In this document: piece after piece, positions 34,601-43,945 of the stretch | Layout of the letters: every line of letters begins with the position of its first letter | Numbering within the stretch: the stretch's first letter is position 1 | NCBI RefSeq assembly: GCF_004349055.1 | Contig: NZ_SMKX01000003.1 | Span: 62,001 to 126,000 of the forward strand | Direction: 5' to 3' | Source: Kribbella antibiotica | GTDB taxonomy: Bacteria; Actinomycetota; Actinomycetes; Propionibacteriales; Kribbellaceae | Length of the DNA stretch: 64,000 nt | Translations under genes and position numbers: made by a program | Notes under the pieces: model-generated | Told to the model about the DNA's origin: nothing | Database searches by the model: none | What the model saw: only the letters and a program-made list of their open reading frames with translations

Positions 34601-37600
34601 CGAGCGGATGGGTCTTCGACCAGACGAAAGCCGCAAGCGGCAGCAATGGCTGCCGCCTGCTCAGCGGCCTCGGTCGCGGCCGCCTGATCACCGGTGAGCT
34701 GACGGGCAGCGGACAACGTGATCAGCGCTTCGGCCTCCAGATACGGGTACGTCGTCCGCGCGAGCGGGAGACAGGTCTCCACCCACTGAACGGCGGCGGG
34801 CACATCGCCTAGAGCGAGGTGTACATGGGCCACCGTCGAGGCAGTTTGGGCCTGGGCCTTCGGGTCACGGACGGCGATCGAGAGCTCGTAGGCCCGCAGG
34901 GCCGCTTGCAATGCAGCCGGTCCATCCCCGCGCTGGGCATACAACTTGGCCATCTCGTCCAGCGTGGAAAGCTCGCCCCGAAGGTACGAGCGGCGGTGGT
35001 AGGCATCCAGTACTTCGTTGAGCAGGGCAGCTGCGCGGTCGGCCTCGCCCAACTGACGGACGGCGCTCGCCAGATTTCCCCGGATGGTGAGCGTCGCCCA
35101 CTCGGGCCCGGAATCGCTGGTCTGCAGGGCGGCGCCGAACAGGTCGGCTGCCTTCTGGAGCTCGCCCTGATACAGCCGGGTCATCCCGAGGCTGTTGAGC
35201 ACGATGGCGCGGAGGTGGCCATGGTCGTTCTCGGTCAGATCGAGCGCGCGGTCGTTCCACAGGTCCGCGTCGGCGAGTTTGCCCCGCAGTTGGTGAAACC
35301 ATCCGATCAGATAGGCCAGGTAGGCGGCAGCTGCGGGCCAGCCGATCTCCACCGCGAGGCTGTAGGCGGTCAGAGCTTGGACCAGTCCTTCCTCGTCCCG
35401 TCCGAGGGCTCCGACGGCCTGGCTGTGGTTGATCAGCATCGCCACTCGAGCGGCATCGTCCCCGGCCGCTTCGGCAGCCGCCAATCCGGCCTGTGCCGAC
35501 AGTAGCCAGCCGTCGACATCCCTCCGGAGTAGGAAGTATCCCCGGAGCTGGTCGACGATCCGCCAGGACAGTGACCGGCTGTCGGAGTGGCCTGGGTCTT
35601 TCACGACCGCCAGCAGTGCGGGCGCTTCCGCGTCGAGCCAAGCGAGCGCGTCGGCCTTCGACCTGAAGAAGGTCTCCGGTGCGGGATGGGCCTCGAGCCG
35701 CACGAGTTGTGGGTGTACGAGGTTGATCGCGGCCGTCACCGCCTCGACGTACCAGGCGTTCAACCGGGTTCGTGCAGCCGCGCCCTCGGCATCCTCGGCG
35801 AGCAGCCGGCGCGAGTAGAGGCCGAGCAGATCGTGGAACCGGAAGCGGTCCTTCGTGTGCTGCAACAGCATGTTGGCCTCGAGCAGCACCTCCAGCACCC
35901 GATCTGCGGCAGCCACCGGGATGCCGAGCAGAACTCCGGCGCTCTCGGCGCTGAAGTCGTCGCCAGGGTGGAGGCTGCACAGCCGGAACGCGCGTTGTGC
36001 GTCGGCGCTCAGGTCTGCGTAGCTCAGGTCGAAGCTGCTGAGCACGCTGGACTCGCCCAGGCTGAGTTCGGTGAGCTTCCGGTTGCCGTCCTCCAGCCGG
36101 TTGGCCAGATCGGCGACCGTCCATTGCCGCCGGGTGGCGAGTCGTGCGCCGGCGATCCGCAGTGCGAGAGGAAGCCGGGCGCAGGCCTCCGCGAGGGCGC
36201 TCACACCCGATCGATCGCCATCGAGCCGCCGGGTTCCAGCGGTGGCTGTGATCAGCAGGACCGCGTCGTCGTGGGGGAGAGGCTCGAGGTCCACGACGTA
36301 GGTGGTGGCGAGGTCCGGTAGTCGCCGTCGACAGGTGACGAGCACGTCGCTGCCGCCGGCCCCCGGGAGCAGCGGCCGGATCTGAGCCGCGTCCTGGGCG
36401 TTGTCGAGCAGGATCAGCATTCGACGGTCGGCAAGTTCGCTGCGCAGTAGCGCGGACGCCTCGGCTGCGTCGGTTCCGATCCGCCGTCCTGGTACGCCGA
36501 GTGCGCGGAGAAAGCGGCCGAGGATCTGGATGGGCTCGGGGGTGATCGCGTCGGCGCCGCGCAGATCGGCGTACAGCTGACCGTCCGGATACTGCGCCCG
36601 CAGTTGATGGGCGGCCGCCAGCGCCAAGGCGGTCTTACCGACCCCGGCGATACCGTTGATCAGTACCACTCGGGAACAGGTTGCACCGGGCCGGCCGAGC
36701 GCCGTACCGATCGTTGTGAGCTCGTCCGCGCGCCCCACGAAATCCGGCGGTGCGGACGGCGTCTGCTGGACGACCGCCAGTCCTGGTAGCTCCGGTGCCC
36801 CAGGCCGGAGCACCTCGAGATGGGCAGCGCGGAGGCCTTCGCCGGGGTCGACGCCGAGCTGGCCGGCGAGTGCAGACCGGATCCGGTCGTACGTCGCGAG
36901 GGCCTCTGCCTGCCGATCCGCGGCAGCAAGGGTCCGGATCAGCTCGACGTGCAACGGCTCGTCCAGCTCGCGCTGCCCTGCCAGGTTTCGCAGGGCGCTC
37001 AGCGCCCGCTCCGGCTCACCGAGGTCGCGCGCCAACCCGGCCAGGTCGCGGACGGTAGCGGCGTACTCGTTGGAGATCGCGACGTACAGCGGGCTGCTGT
37101 CGATCACCTCGACATCGATGAGCCCGCGCCACAGTTCCACCGCCTCGGCAAGCTTGCTCAAGGCAACCTCAGGATCATCCCGTACGGCGTCGGTCGTGAG
37201 AGCGCGGAACGCCAGCAGGTCAAGGCTTTCGGCGGCTGCCGCCAACCGGTAGCCGGATGGACTCCCGACGATCACCTCAGGGGCCGCGCCGCCTGTCTCG
37301 AGTAGTCGCCGCAACCTGGCGACGCGGGTCTGCAACAGGTTCGCCACGTTGTGCGGAACGTCGTTCGGCCACAGGAGATCGATCAGTTCGGCCTGACTCA
37401 CCGTCGTACCGGCCGCGAGGGCAAGCCTGGCCAGCAAGATGCGCTGCGGACCGGCGCCGATGGGCACGGAGACCTCGCCATGCCGAACGTCGAGCGGGCC
37501 GAGCACACGAATGCGCAACGGCCCATCGACATCGGTGGTCGTGGAGGTTGTGACGGCTCGGCCAGCTTTGACAGCCGTCCTGAGCTTCTCGGAGTCCTCG

Positions 37601-37803
37601 CTGTTCAGTGCGAGGGCGGTGGTGATGGCCTCGATCGAGTCCGGCTTCGGGCCACGGCTCCGGCCTTGTTCCAGGTCGCGGATTGCCCCGGTACTGAGTC
37701 CGGCGAGGTCCGCGAGCTCCCGCTGAGTCTTCCCTGCGTCCTGACGAAAACCGCGCAACAACCCACCGAAGTCGCTCTCCCGGGGCGTGGGCACAGCCAA
37801 CAT
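34597..37803 (-). CDS. AfsR-like regulator with N-terminal XRE HTH
   Basis: A 1068-residue multidomain regulator. It has an XRE-type helix-turn-helix (about residues 10-60, GKTQRELADLAGLSTGAIRDLEQG segment), OmpR-like winged helix (about 95-175), BTAD (about 180-320), NB-ARC ATPase with P-loop GIAGVGKTALA, and TPR-like repeats to the end. Having both an XRE and an OmpR DNA-binding domain is a variant of the AfsR plan. The start is unsure: ATG 37803 is used, but GTG 37815 is possible; neither has a good ribosome site. Target unknown. The neighbouring small secreted protein genes are on the same strand. Confidence 0.88.
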   Translation of the reverse strand: MLAVPTPRESDFGGLLRGFRQDAGKTQRELADLAGLSTGAIRDLEQGRSRGPKPDSIEAITTALALNSEDSEKLRTAVKAGRAVTTSTTTDVDGPLRIRVLGPLDVRHGEVSVPIGAGPQRILLARLALAAGTTVSQAELIDLLWPNDVPHNVANLLQTRVARLRRLLETGGAAPEVIVGSPSGYRLAAAAESLDLLAFRALTTDAVRDDPEVALSKLAEAVELWRGLIDVEVIDSSPLYVAISNEYAATVRDLAGLARDLGEPERALSALRNLAGQRELDEPLHVELIRTLAAADRQAEALATYDRIRSALAGQLGVDPGEGLRAAHLEVLRPGAPELPGLAVVQQTPSAPPDFVGRADELTTIGTALGRPGATCSRVVLINGIAGVGKTALALAAAHQLRAQYPDGQLYADLRGADAITPEPIQILGRFLRALGVPGRRIGTDAAEASALLRSELADRRMLILLDNAQDAAQIRPLLPGAGGSDVLVTCRRRLPDLATTYVVDLEPLPHDDAVLLITATAGTRRLDGDRSGVSALAEACARLPLALRIAGARLATRRQWTVADLANRLEDGNRKLTELSLGESSVLSSFDLSYADLSADAQRAFRLCSLHPGDDFSAESAGVLLGIPVAAADRVLEVLLEANMLLQHTKDRFRFHDLLGLYSRRLLAEDAEGAAARTRLNAWYVEAVTAAINLVHPQLVRLEAHPAPETFFRSKADALAWLDAEAPALLAVVKDPGHSDSRSLSWRIVDQLRGYFLLRRDVDGWLLSAQAGLAAAEAAGDDAARVAMLINHSQAVGALGRDEEGLVQALTAYSLAVEIGWPAAAAYLAYLIGWFHQLRGKLADADLWNDRALDLTENDHGHLRAIVLNSLGMTRLYQGELQKAADLFGAALQTSDSGPEWATLTIRGNLASAVRQLGEADRAAALLNEVLDAYHRRSYLRGELSTLDEMAKLYAQRGDGPAALQAALRAYELSIAVRDPKAQAQTASTVAHVHLALGDVPAAVQWVETCLPLARTTYPYLEAEALITLSAARQLTGDQAAATEAAEQAAAIAAACGFRLVEDPSAR

Positions 37804-37823
37804 CCTACGCACCACAGGAGGTC

Positions 37824-37853
37824 CGGGCAGCCGGTCAGTGGACCGGCTGCCCG
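37824..37853 (-). terminator. Perfect 13-bp hairpin
   Basis: CGGGCAGCCGGTC (37824-37836) and GACCGGCTGCCCG (37841-37853), loop AGTG. It lies 32 bases after the stop of the small secreted protein and just upstream of the AfsR-like gene; it should end the former transcript. Confidence 0.8.
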
Positions 37854-37884
37854 TTATCAGGTGCTCAGCCGCAGGCCCGGTGAC

Positions 37885-38397
37885 TCAGATCCCGCTGTAG
37901 TTCCAGCACTCGTAGATCGGGATGTAGTCCCCCGAGGAATTGGTGTGGTGCATCGGCCACATCATGGCAGCGCGGGTGGCAGGCCCGTAAACGCCATCCC
38001 TGTTGCTCCCCTTGAATCCGAAGCGGTGGACCTGCAACCAGAGAACAGCCTTGGCTGTGCCCTCGCCGTACTTGCCATCGACCCCGCCGCTGGCAGAGAT
38101 GTAGTCGCTGGCTGGGGTGTCCCAGTAGCACCTCTTGATGGCGTCCTGCAGGGCCATGACCGCGGACTTGGACCCCTGCTGCTTGCCCATGTAGCAGTGC
38201 ATTCCGTTGCCTGTGCGAACCGGAACCTTTGTGTACTCCCAGAGACCGACCGTGCTGGCGACGCGCCAGCTGGCCGAGTTGCACTCGCCGTACGCCGCCT
38301 CCGCAGGCAAGGTCGCCACCACGGTCAGCGGCGCTGCAGTCAAGATCAGGGTCAGGGACGCAAGTAGTGCACGCTGTCGACGTTTCATGGCACGCAT
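37885..38397 (-). CDS. Secreted peptidoglycan-binding-like protein
   Basis: A 170-residue exported protein. The signal peptide has RRQ before a hydrophobic stretch and ends near AEA (about residue 34). The mature part resembles a PG_binding_1 domain: SAVMALQDAIKRCYW, GVDGKYGEGTAKAVLWLQ and DGVYGPATRAAMM. Four cysteines could form disulfides. It may bind the cell wall; no catalytic domain. ATG 38397 is used, with ATG 38388 possible. Has its own terminator. Confidence 0.75.
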   Translation of the reverse strand: MRAMKRRQRALLASLTLILTAAPLTVVATLPAEAAYGECNSASWRVASTVGLWEYTKVPVRTGNGMHCYMGKQQGSKSAVMALQDAIKRCYWDTPASDYISASGGVDGKYGEGTAKAVLWLQVHRFGFKGSNRDGVYGPATRAAMMWPMHHTNSSGDYIPIYECWNYSGI

Positions 38398-38421
38398 GGT
38401 GTGTTCGCTCCGAGTCTTGGT

Positions 38422-38438
38422 GTCTTGATTGACAAGAC
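38422..38438 (-). promoter_or_regulatory. Small inverted repeat upstream of the secreted protein gene
   Basis: GTCTTGATTGACAAGAC has 6-base perfect arms, with outer GAGTC/GACTC (38412-38446). It lies 25-41 bases before the start codon, a place for an operator. Its role is a guess. Confidence 0.35.
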
Positions 38439-38526
38439 TTGGACTCTAAGAACCACCACGAACGCCTCGCTGCCCGTACCGCGCCCGTACTACCCGCAGA
38501 GGCACATCCTGCGTGCTGCCAAGGTC

Positions 38527-38560
38527 CGAGCGGCCGGTCGGCGATTCGACCGGCCGCTCG
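38527..38560 (-). terminator. Perfect 14-bp hairpin after the I36-like gene
   Basis: CGAGCGGCCGGTCG (38527-38540) and CGACCGGCCGCTCG (38547-38560), loop GCGATT. It starts 12 bases after the stop at 38573. Confidence 0.85.
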
Positions 38561-38572
38561 TTTCTCAAATGC

Positions 38573-39061
38573 TCAGCCGCACGCCCCGGTTTCCCACTTG
38601 TGTGACTTGAGGAAGCGCTCGTTGCGCAGTGTTCCGCGCCCGCCGCGCGGAATGCAGCCGACGGAGTCGTCGCGGTCCTGACCAACTTGGTCGTAATAGC
38701 GAACGCCGTTGTAGGCGGTGCTGGTCCCGTTGTTCTTCACCGATTTGACGGTGGTTCTCGCGGACCAAGAACAGGTGACTGAGCCCCTCTGCCAGTCGTC
38801 GTCGTTGCCTGACCAGTGGCACATGTCGCCAGTTCCGGCTGGGCCGGAGTAGAAACAGACATCGCCGGTGTTGCAATCCCAGCGTTCTACGAGCTCCTGC
38901 TTCTGCTCGTCCCAGACCCGTCCGGTCTGCTCGGCGATCTGCACCATCTCTGCGTTGGTGGGCTTCTTGTCGATGGGCGCGGCATTGGCCGGTGCGGACA
39001 GCACCAGCACGGTCGCAACGGCGCCCAGAACGGCGATCAAGGATTTCCGGAAAGTATTCAT
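38573..39061 (-). CDS. Secreted peptidase-inhibitor I36-like protein
   Basis: A 162-residue exported protein. The signal peptide (MNTFRKSLIAVLGAVATVLV, then APANAAP) is cleaved near residue 28. The mature domain has WDCNTGDVCFYSGPAGTGDMC and later cysteines, the small beta-rich fold of the Streptomyces metalloprotease inhibitor family I36. Inhibition itself is an inference. It is followed by a strong terminator and a second small secreted protein. Confidence 0.7.
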   Translation of the reverse strand: MNTFRKSLIAVLGAVATVLVLSAPANAAPIDKKPTNAEMVQIAEQTGRVWDEQKQELVERWDCNTGDVCFYSGPAGTGDMCHWSGNDDDWQRGSVTCSWSARTTVKSVKNNGTSTAYNGVRYYDQVGQDRDDSVGCIPRGGRGTLRNERFLKSHKWETGACG

Positions 39062-39115
39062 GCCCCAGACGTTACGAACCGCGATCGCGCGTCACTGTCC
39101 GTACTTCACCCGTAC

Positions 39116-39601
39116 TTAGCTCGCCAGCAGGGCGTCCATCTGGCCGACCGAAAGTGTCAGGCCCTCGTCCATGCCCATGCTGATCAGCTTCTCCATCTGC
39201 TCGGTCGTGTCGAACACGGACCGCAGTTCCATCCGCGTGCCGCCGTCGTACGGGCTGAAGGTCACCGTGGTCGTGTTGGTGGGCATGGTGTCGACCGGGT
39301 TGCCGTCGGCGTCGGCGAACCCGTCCACGAACTCCAGTGACTTCGGCTCGTTCACCGCGATGAACCGCCACCAGGCGTGGTGCTGGTCGCCCTCGGGGCC
39401 GGTCATGTAGTAGGTGACCTCGCCGCCCGGCGTCAGGTCGTGCTCGACGACAGTGGCCGGGTACGTCGGCGGGCCCCACCACTGCTCGAGCTTGCGCGGG
39501 TTCGCCCACAGCTCCCAGACCTGCTCGGTGGTCGCGCTGAACTCCGCCACCAGCGTCAGAGTCAGTGCATCGAGGTCCTTGTCAACGCTCTTCACGCTCA
39601 T
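39116..39601 (-). CDS. SRPBCC / AHSA1 family protein
   Basis: A 161-residue START-like (AHSA1) protein. It has LTLVAEFSATTEQVWELWANPRKLEQWWGP at the N-terminus (quoted as two parts: EFSATTEQVWELW, NPRKLEQWWGP) and FSPYDGGTRMELRSVF. The fold binds hydrophobic ligands. Its start lies within the upstream ArsR gene, overlapping by 20 bp, so the two are co-translated. Such ArsR-AHSA1 pairs are common in actinobacteria, with ligand and target unknown. Confidence 0.88.
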   Translation of the reverse strand: MSVKSVDKDLDALTLTLVAEFSATTEQVWELWANPRKLEQWWGPPTYPATVVEHDLTPGGEVTYYMTGPEGDQHHAWWRFIAVNEPKSLEFVDGFADADGNPVDTMPTNTTTVTFSPYDGGTRMELRSVFDTTEQMEKLISMGMDEGLTLSVGQMDALLAS

Positions 39602-39935
39602 GCGTATCGCCCTTCGGTTCGTTCAAGAGATCGGTCATCCGGTCCACGCGGGCGCGCCAGACCGCTTCGAGCTGGTCGATCGCCGTACGGGCCCGGCGGA
39701 CGGCTTCGACATCGGTCCGCACGAGCTGCTCGCGTCCGCTGCGTTCCTTGGTCACCAGCCCGGCCTGCTCCAGGACGGCGACGTGTTTCTGCACGGCCGC
39801 GAAGCTCATCGGGTACTGCTCCGCGAGCCGGGACACGGACGCCTCGCTGACCAGGCAGCGCCGGACGATGTCGCGCCGCGTGCTGTCGGACAGCGCGTGC
39901 AACAACCGATCGACGACTTCTTCACGTACAACCAT
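39582..39935 (-). CDS. ArsR family regulator, autoregulated
   Basis: A 117-residue ArsR winged-helix repressor: DRLLHALSDSTRRDIVRRCL, then EASVSRLAEQYPMSFAAVQKHVAVLEQAGLV in the usual places. No metal-binding cysteine motif; it belongs to the group paired with SRPBCC proteins. The start ATG 39935 lies in the centre of a 20-bp palindrome and behind a strong promoter that fits a leaderless mRNA. It should repress its own operon. Confidence 0.92.
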   Translation of the reverse strand: MVVREEVVDRLLHALSDSTRRDIVRRCLVSEASVSRLAEQYPMSFAAVQKHVAVLEQAGLVTKERSGREQLVRTDVEAVRRARTAIDQLEAVWRARVDRMTDLLNEPKGDTHEREER

Positions 39936-39972
39936 TTGGTTGTACGTTAGGCCGACAAAGGGACCAGGTCAA
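39926..39972 (-). promoter_or_regulatory. Leaderless promoter with 20-bp operator over the start codon
   Basis: Minus strand: TTGACC (39972 to 39967), 17-bp spacer, TAACGT (39949 to 39944), then ATG at 39935. The perfect palindrome GTACAACCATTTGGTTGTAC (39926-39945) covers the -10 edge and the start codon. This is a clear ArsR-type autoregulation layout. Confidence 0.75.
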
Positions 39973-39985
39973 GCCCAGGGTGAAT

Positions 39986-40618
39986 TCAGATCCGTACGAC
40001 GCCGTTCGGCGTCTCGAACTGAGCCGCGATCAGCCCCGGCTGCCCGTTCGGCCCGGCCCACTTCACGTCCAGGTCGTCCAGCAGATGATCAGCCGGATGT
40101 CCGAGCCAGTCCGTCACGCGAACCGGGTCACCGGCGATCTCCAGCGCGGTCAGCCGCAGGCCCTTGCCGCCCACCGAAGGGTGCTCGCCGAGGTCGTCCC
40201 AGTGGATGAAGAACGGCAGTTGCGGGTCAGCGATCAAACCCTTCACGCCGATCTGCCGCCAGGTCAGGTTCACGCCGTCGGGCCGGTGCCGGTTGCCTGG
40301 GACGGACTCGCGGCCGAGCCGGCGCTCCATCCGGACCATGTCGCGGATCGCGACCACCCAGCCGAGCCAGCCGCCACCGAGCTCCTTGCGAGCCCGGACC
40401 GCCTGCCCGAACGGCGCCTTGTCGGACGCCGGGTGGTCGAGGACGTCGACGACCTCGATATACCGGTCGTTCTCCAGCGGCAGGATGTAGTTGATGGTCC
40501 CGAACCGCGGGTGCACACCACCGTCGACGAAGTCGGCTCCGAGCAGCGCCGACAGCCGTTCAACAGTCGCCAGACACCCATCGGGGCCGGCCGCGTACGA
40601 CAGATGATCCAGACGCAT
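39986..40618 (-). CDS. VOC / glyoxalase-like domain protein
   Basis: A 210-residue protein of the glyoxalase-like (Glyoxalase_3) type: MRLDHLSYAAGPDGCLATV at the start, FGTINYILPLENDRYIEVVDV in the middle, and a second half with WVVAIRDM and FFIHWDD. Metal ligands fit a His/Glu pattern, but the reaction is unknown. The gene stands alone between the ArsR operon and the Cys-rich protein gene. Confidence 0.82.
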   Translation of the reverse strand: MRLDHLSYAAGPDGCLATVERLSALLGADFVDGGVHPRFGTINYILPLENDRYIEVVDVLDHPASDKAPFGQAVRARKELGGGWLGWVVAIRDMVRMERRLGRESVPGNRHRPDGVNLTWRQIGVKGLIADPQLPFFIHWDDLGEHPSVGGKGLRLTALEIAGDPVRVTDWLGHPADHLLDDLDVKWAGPNGQPGLIAAQFETPNGVVRI

Positions 40619-40669
40619 GCCAGCATTCTTGCCCCAAACCCCGCCGATAGTGGGGGACCTGCGTGTCGT

Positions 40670-41413
40670 TCAGCGTGAAGCCGGGTGCGGCAGCACCGGG
40701 CGGGCCGCCTCGAGACGCTGCTTGCAGAGCTCGGCGAGGACGTCGTACGCCTTGAGGCCCATCAGGGTCTGCAGCTCGACCTTGCTCGACTCGAAGACCG
40801 CCTCGACGGCGATGTGCGCCTCGGTGTTCCCCGTGCAGTACCAGTTCAGGTCGTGGCCGCCAGGGCCCCAGCCGCGGCGGTCGTACTCACCGATGCCGAC
40901 CTCCGTGTACGTCGTCCCGTCCGGGCGCTCCACCTCGCGGAACGTGCGGCGGATCGGCAGCTGCCAGCAGACGTCGGGCTTGGTCTCGACGAAGTGCACG
41001 CCCTTCTGCAGGGCCAGGCCGTGCAGTGAGCAGCCGCCCATACCGCCGTTGAAACCGGGGCGGTTCAGGAAGATGCACGCGCCTTCCCAGACGCGGGTCT
41101 TGCGGTCGCCCTCGTCGTCGGTCTCGACCCAGCCGTTCCGCTTGCCCTCCTTGCGGAACTGCCAGTCCTCCTTGGTCATCAGCTTCACGTACTCCTTGAC
41201 GCGGTTCTCGTCCTCGTCGTCGGAGAAGTGCGCGCCGAGCGTGCAGCAGCCGTCGTTGGGCCGGCCCTTGTAGATGCCGGCGCAACCACCACCGAAGATG
41301 CAGCTCCAGTTGGACGTCAGCCAGGTCAGGTCACAACGGAACACCTGGTCCGAATCGTCAGGATCGGTGAACTCCACCCACGCACGGGGAAAATCAAGAG
41401 AAACCTCAGGCAC
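40670..41413 (-). CDS. Conserved Cys-rich actinobacterial protein (Rv0495c-like)
   Basis: A 247-residue protein with nine cysteines, clustered as [37 protein letters not shown] and DVCWQLP (the first quoted cluster spans about residues 38-58). The spacing suggests zinc, iron or Fe-S binding, or redox activity. It is divergent from ppx, like Rv0495c beside ppx2 in Mycobacterium tuberculosis; I infer orthology from place and composition. The start GTG 41413 is preferred over an in-frame TTG at 41440, but this is uncertain. No catalytic motif recognised. Confidence 0.7.
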   Translation of the reverse strand: MPEVSLDFPRAWVEFTDPDDSDQVFRCDLTWLTSNWSCIFGGGCAGIYKGRPNDGCCTLGAHFSDDEDENRVKEYVKLMTKEDWQFRKEGKRNGWVETDDEGDRKTRVWEGACIFLNRPGFNGGMGGCSLHGLALQKGVHFVETKPDVCWQLPIRRTFREVERPDGTTYTEVGIGEYDRRGWGPGGHDLNWYCTGNTEAHIAVEAVFESSKVELQTLMGLKAYDVLAELCKQRLEAARPVLPHPASR

Positions 41414-41499
41414 CCGTGCAGCGTACGCGCCTGTCGTCAAGAACTACGAACGGCAACTCCGAAACAACTGATACACCGGGAGTGAAGTAGTTTGTTGAT

Positions 41500-42432
41500 A
41501 TGCGGCTCGGCGTACTAGACGTAGGTTCCAACACCGTCCACCTGCTCGTGGTGGACGCGCACCGCGGTGCCGCGCCGTTGCCGGCGTACTCGCACAAGAC
41601 CGAGCTCCGGCTGGCCGAGCACCTGGACAAGGACGGCAAGATCGCCGACGCCGGTGCCGACGAGCTGGTCGCGTTCATCTCGGAGGCCGCCGAGCTGGCC
41701 GAGGACAAGGGCTGCGAGTCGGTGATGGCGTTCGCGACCTCCGCGCTGCGGGAGGCCCCGAACGGCGAGAAGGTGCTGGCGCGGGTCCGGGCCGAAACCT
41801 CGGTGGACCTCCAGGTGCTGAGCGGTGTCGACGAGGCGCGGCTGACCTTCCTCGCCGTCCGGCGTTGGTTCGGCTGGTCGTCGGGTCGGCTCGCGGTGTT
41901 CGACATCGGCGGCGGGTCGCTGGAGATCGCGGCCGGGTCCGACGAGGAGCCGACGGTCGCGGTGTCGGTGCCGCTCGGTGCCGGGCGGCTGACCCGCGAG
42001 GGCGTTCACCAGGACCCGCCGGACAAGGACGAGATCCGTGCGCTCCGCAAGCGGATTCGCTTGGAGATGGCCTCGGTTGCCGGTGACGTGTTGCGGGCCG
42101 GTAGGCCGCAGCGTGCGGTTGCCACCAGCAAGACCTTCCGGTCGCTGGCCCGGATCTGTGGCGCGGCTCCGTCCGACGACGGCTGGTACGTGCCGCGGTC
42201 GATGAGCCGCAACGACCTGGCCGAGTGGACGCCGAAGCTGATCAAGATGTCGTCGGCCGAGCGCGCCGAGCTGCCCGGCGTTTCCGCCAGCCGTTCGTCG
42301 CAGCTGGTCGCCGGTGCGCTGGTTGCGGATGCGGTGATGGACCTGTTCGACCTGCCCGCACTCGAGATCTGCCCGTGGGCGCTGCGTGAAGGCGTCATCC
42401 TGTCCCAGCTCGACCAGCTCCAGCCCCGGTGA
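41500..42432 (+). CDS. Ppx/GppA family exopolyphosphatase
   Basis: A 310-residue Ppx/GppA phosphatase of the ASKHA fold. The phosphate-1 motif is [15 protein letters not shown] and the second nucleotide loop is [14 protein letters not shown]. It has the length of the short actinobacterial Ppx2-type proteins. It should act on polyphosphate and/or (p)ppGpp; which one cannot be told. TAGTTT (41488-41493) ends 6 bases before the ATG, so the mRNA may be leaderless. First gene of a four-gene operon joined by GTGA overlaps. Confidence 0.92.
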   Translation: MRLGVLDVGSNTVHLLVVDAHRGAAPLPAYSHKTELRLAEHLDKDGKIADAGADELVAFISEAAELAEDKGCESVMAFATSALREAPNGEKVLARVRAETSVDLQVLSGVDEARLTFLAVRRWFGWSSGRLAVFDIGGGSLEIAAGSDEEPTVAVSVPLGAGRLTREGVHQDPPDKDEIRALRKRIRLEMASVAGDVLRAGRPQRAVATSKTFRSLARICGAAPSDDGWYVPRSMSRNDLAEWTPKLIKMSSAERAELPGVSASRSSQLVAGALVADAVMDLFDLPALEICPWALREGVILSQLDQLQPR

Positions 42433-43328
42433 CCCCGATGCCCTCTCGCACCGCTGGAAAGCTCAGCACTGCCAAGATCGGCTTGTCGACGGCGTCGGTC
42501 TACCCCGAGACGACCGCGAGCTGCTTCGAGCTGGCCTCCCGGCTCGGGTACGACGGGGTCGAGGTGATGGTCGGGATCGATCCGCTGAGCACCCAGATCG
42601 ATGCGATTCAGCGACTGGTCGACTACCACCAGCTGCCCGTGCTGGCGATCCACGCGCCCTGCCTGCTGATCACCCAGCGGGTCTGGGGGACCGATCCGTG
42701 GGAGAAGCTGGAGCGTTCCGCCGCAGCCGCGAAGGACCTCGGCGCGGACGTCGTCGTCGTACACCCTCCGTTCCGGTGGCAGCGCGACTACGCCCGCGGA
42801 TTCGTCGAGGGGATCGCGCGGCTCGAGGACGAGACCGGCGTGATCTTCGCGGTCGAGAATATGTATCCGTGGCGTGCACCGGGCAAGGGCCTGCAGGCGT
42901 ATGCGCCGAGCTGGGACCCGACCGAGCAGAGCTACGCACACACCACGCTCGACCTGTCGCACTCGTCGACCGCTGAGCAGGACTGCGTCGAGCTCGCCGA
43001 GACGATGGGCCGAACGCTCAAGCACGTCCACCTCACCGACGGGACGGGCTCGGCCAAGGACGAGCACATGGTGCCCGGCCGCGGGACGCAGCGGGCCGCC
43101 GATCTGCTGAACAACCTGGCCAACCAGGACTTCCGCGGGCACATCATCATCGAGATCAACACCCGGCGCGCGGCCAGCCGCTCCGAGCGTGAGATCGACC
43201 TGATCGAGTCACTGGAATTCACCAAGAAGCACTTCGTCAAAAATAGACACAGCGCGCGTACCTCTTCGCGTCGTTCGTCGTCGTTCGCGGTCACCCCGGA
43301 GGGGGAGATCTCGGAGCTGACTCCGTGA
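42429..43328 (+). CDS. Sugar phosphate isomerase/epimerase-like TIM barrel
   Basis: A 299-residue AP-endonuclease-2-type TIM barrel: [70 protein letters not shown] and IIIEIN carry the metal ligands (His, Glu, Asp). Substrate unknown. GTG 42429 overlaps the ppx stop (GTGA); ATG 42438 is an alternative. The last 45 residues form a basic, Ser/Arg-rich tail. The gene is also next to ppx2 in mycobacteria. Confidence 0.88.
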   Translation: MTPMPSRTAGKLSTAKIGLSTASVYPETTASCFELASRLGYDGVEVMVGIDPLSTQIDAIQRLVDYHQLPVLAIHAPCLLITQRVWGTDPWEKLERSAAAAKDLGADVVVVHPPFRWQRDYARGFVEGIARLEDETGVIFAVENMYPWRAPGKGLQAYAPSWDPTEQSYAHTTLDLSHSSTAEQDCVELAETMGRTLKHVHLTDGTGSAKDEHMVPGRGTQRAADLLNNLANQDFRGHIIIEINTRRAASRSEREIDLIESLEFTKKHFVKNRHSARTSSRRSSSFAVTPEGEISELTP

Positions 43329-43945
43329 CAGACCCCCGTACGACGCCTGGCCCTCATGCGACGGAAGGCCCGCGTCCCGGGCGCCGTCCCGGCGGACCGG
43401 ACACCCGCGGCGAGATTCTCGACGCGGCCCGGAAGACCTTTGCAGACAAGGGATTCACGGCAACGTCGATCCGCGCGGTGGCCCGTGAGGCCGGGGTGGA
43501 CGCGGCGCTCGTGCACCACTATTTCGACAGCAAGGACTCGTTGTTCATCGAGTCGATGGCCTTGCCGGTCGACCCACGGCAGATCGCCGCCGCCGTGCTG
43601 GACGGTCCGCGCGACGAGATCGGCCGACGGCTCGCGACCGCGTTCCTCGAAGTGTGGGAATCGGCGGACGGGCAGCAGCGGATGCGCGCGATCCTCCGCA
43701 GCGTCGTGGCCAGCGACGAGGTCGCTCGGGCGATGCGCGAGGGGATTACGCAGCTCGTCCTGCAGCCGGTGTCGAAGGCGTTGGACGTTCCTGATGCTGA
43801 GCTTCGGGTGAGTCTGGTGGCCACGCAGCTGATCGGTTTGGCGATGGTCCGCTACCTGATCGAGCTCGAACCAGTCGTCTCGGCCGACCTGCAGATCCTG
43901 GTCGACCGACTGGCCCCGGTCCTGCAGCACCACCTCACCGGGTGA
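43325..43945 (+). CDS. TetR family regulator
   Basis: A 206-residue TetR repressor. A Pro/Arg-rich N-tail (about 25 residues) precedes the [51 protein letters not shown] region (about 28-75). The C-terminal ligand domain includes [21 protein letters not shown] 43325 overlaps the stop of the isomerase gene (GTGA). Being inside the operon, it may regulate it. Confidence 0.9.
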   Translation: MTDPRTTPGPHATEGPRPGRRPGGPDTRGEILDAARKTFADKGFTATSIRAVAREAGVDAALVHHYFDSKDSLFIESMALPVDPRQIAAAVLDGPRDEIGRRLATAFLEVWESADGQQRMRAILRSVVASDEVARAMREGITQLVLQPVSKALDVPDAELRVSLVATQLIGLAMVRYLIELEPVVSADLQILVDRLAPVLQHHLTG

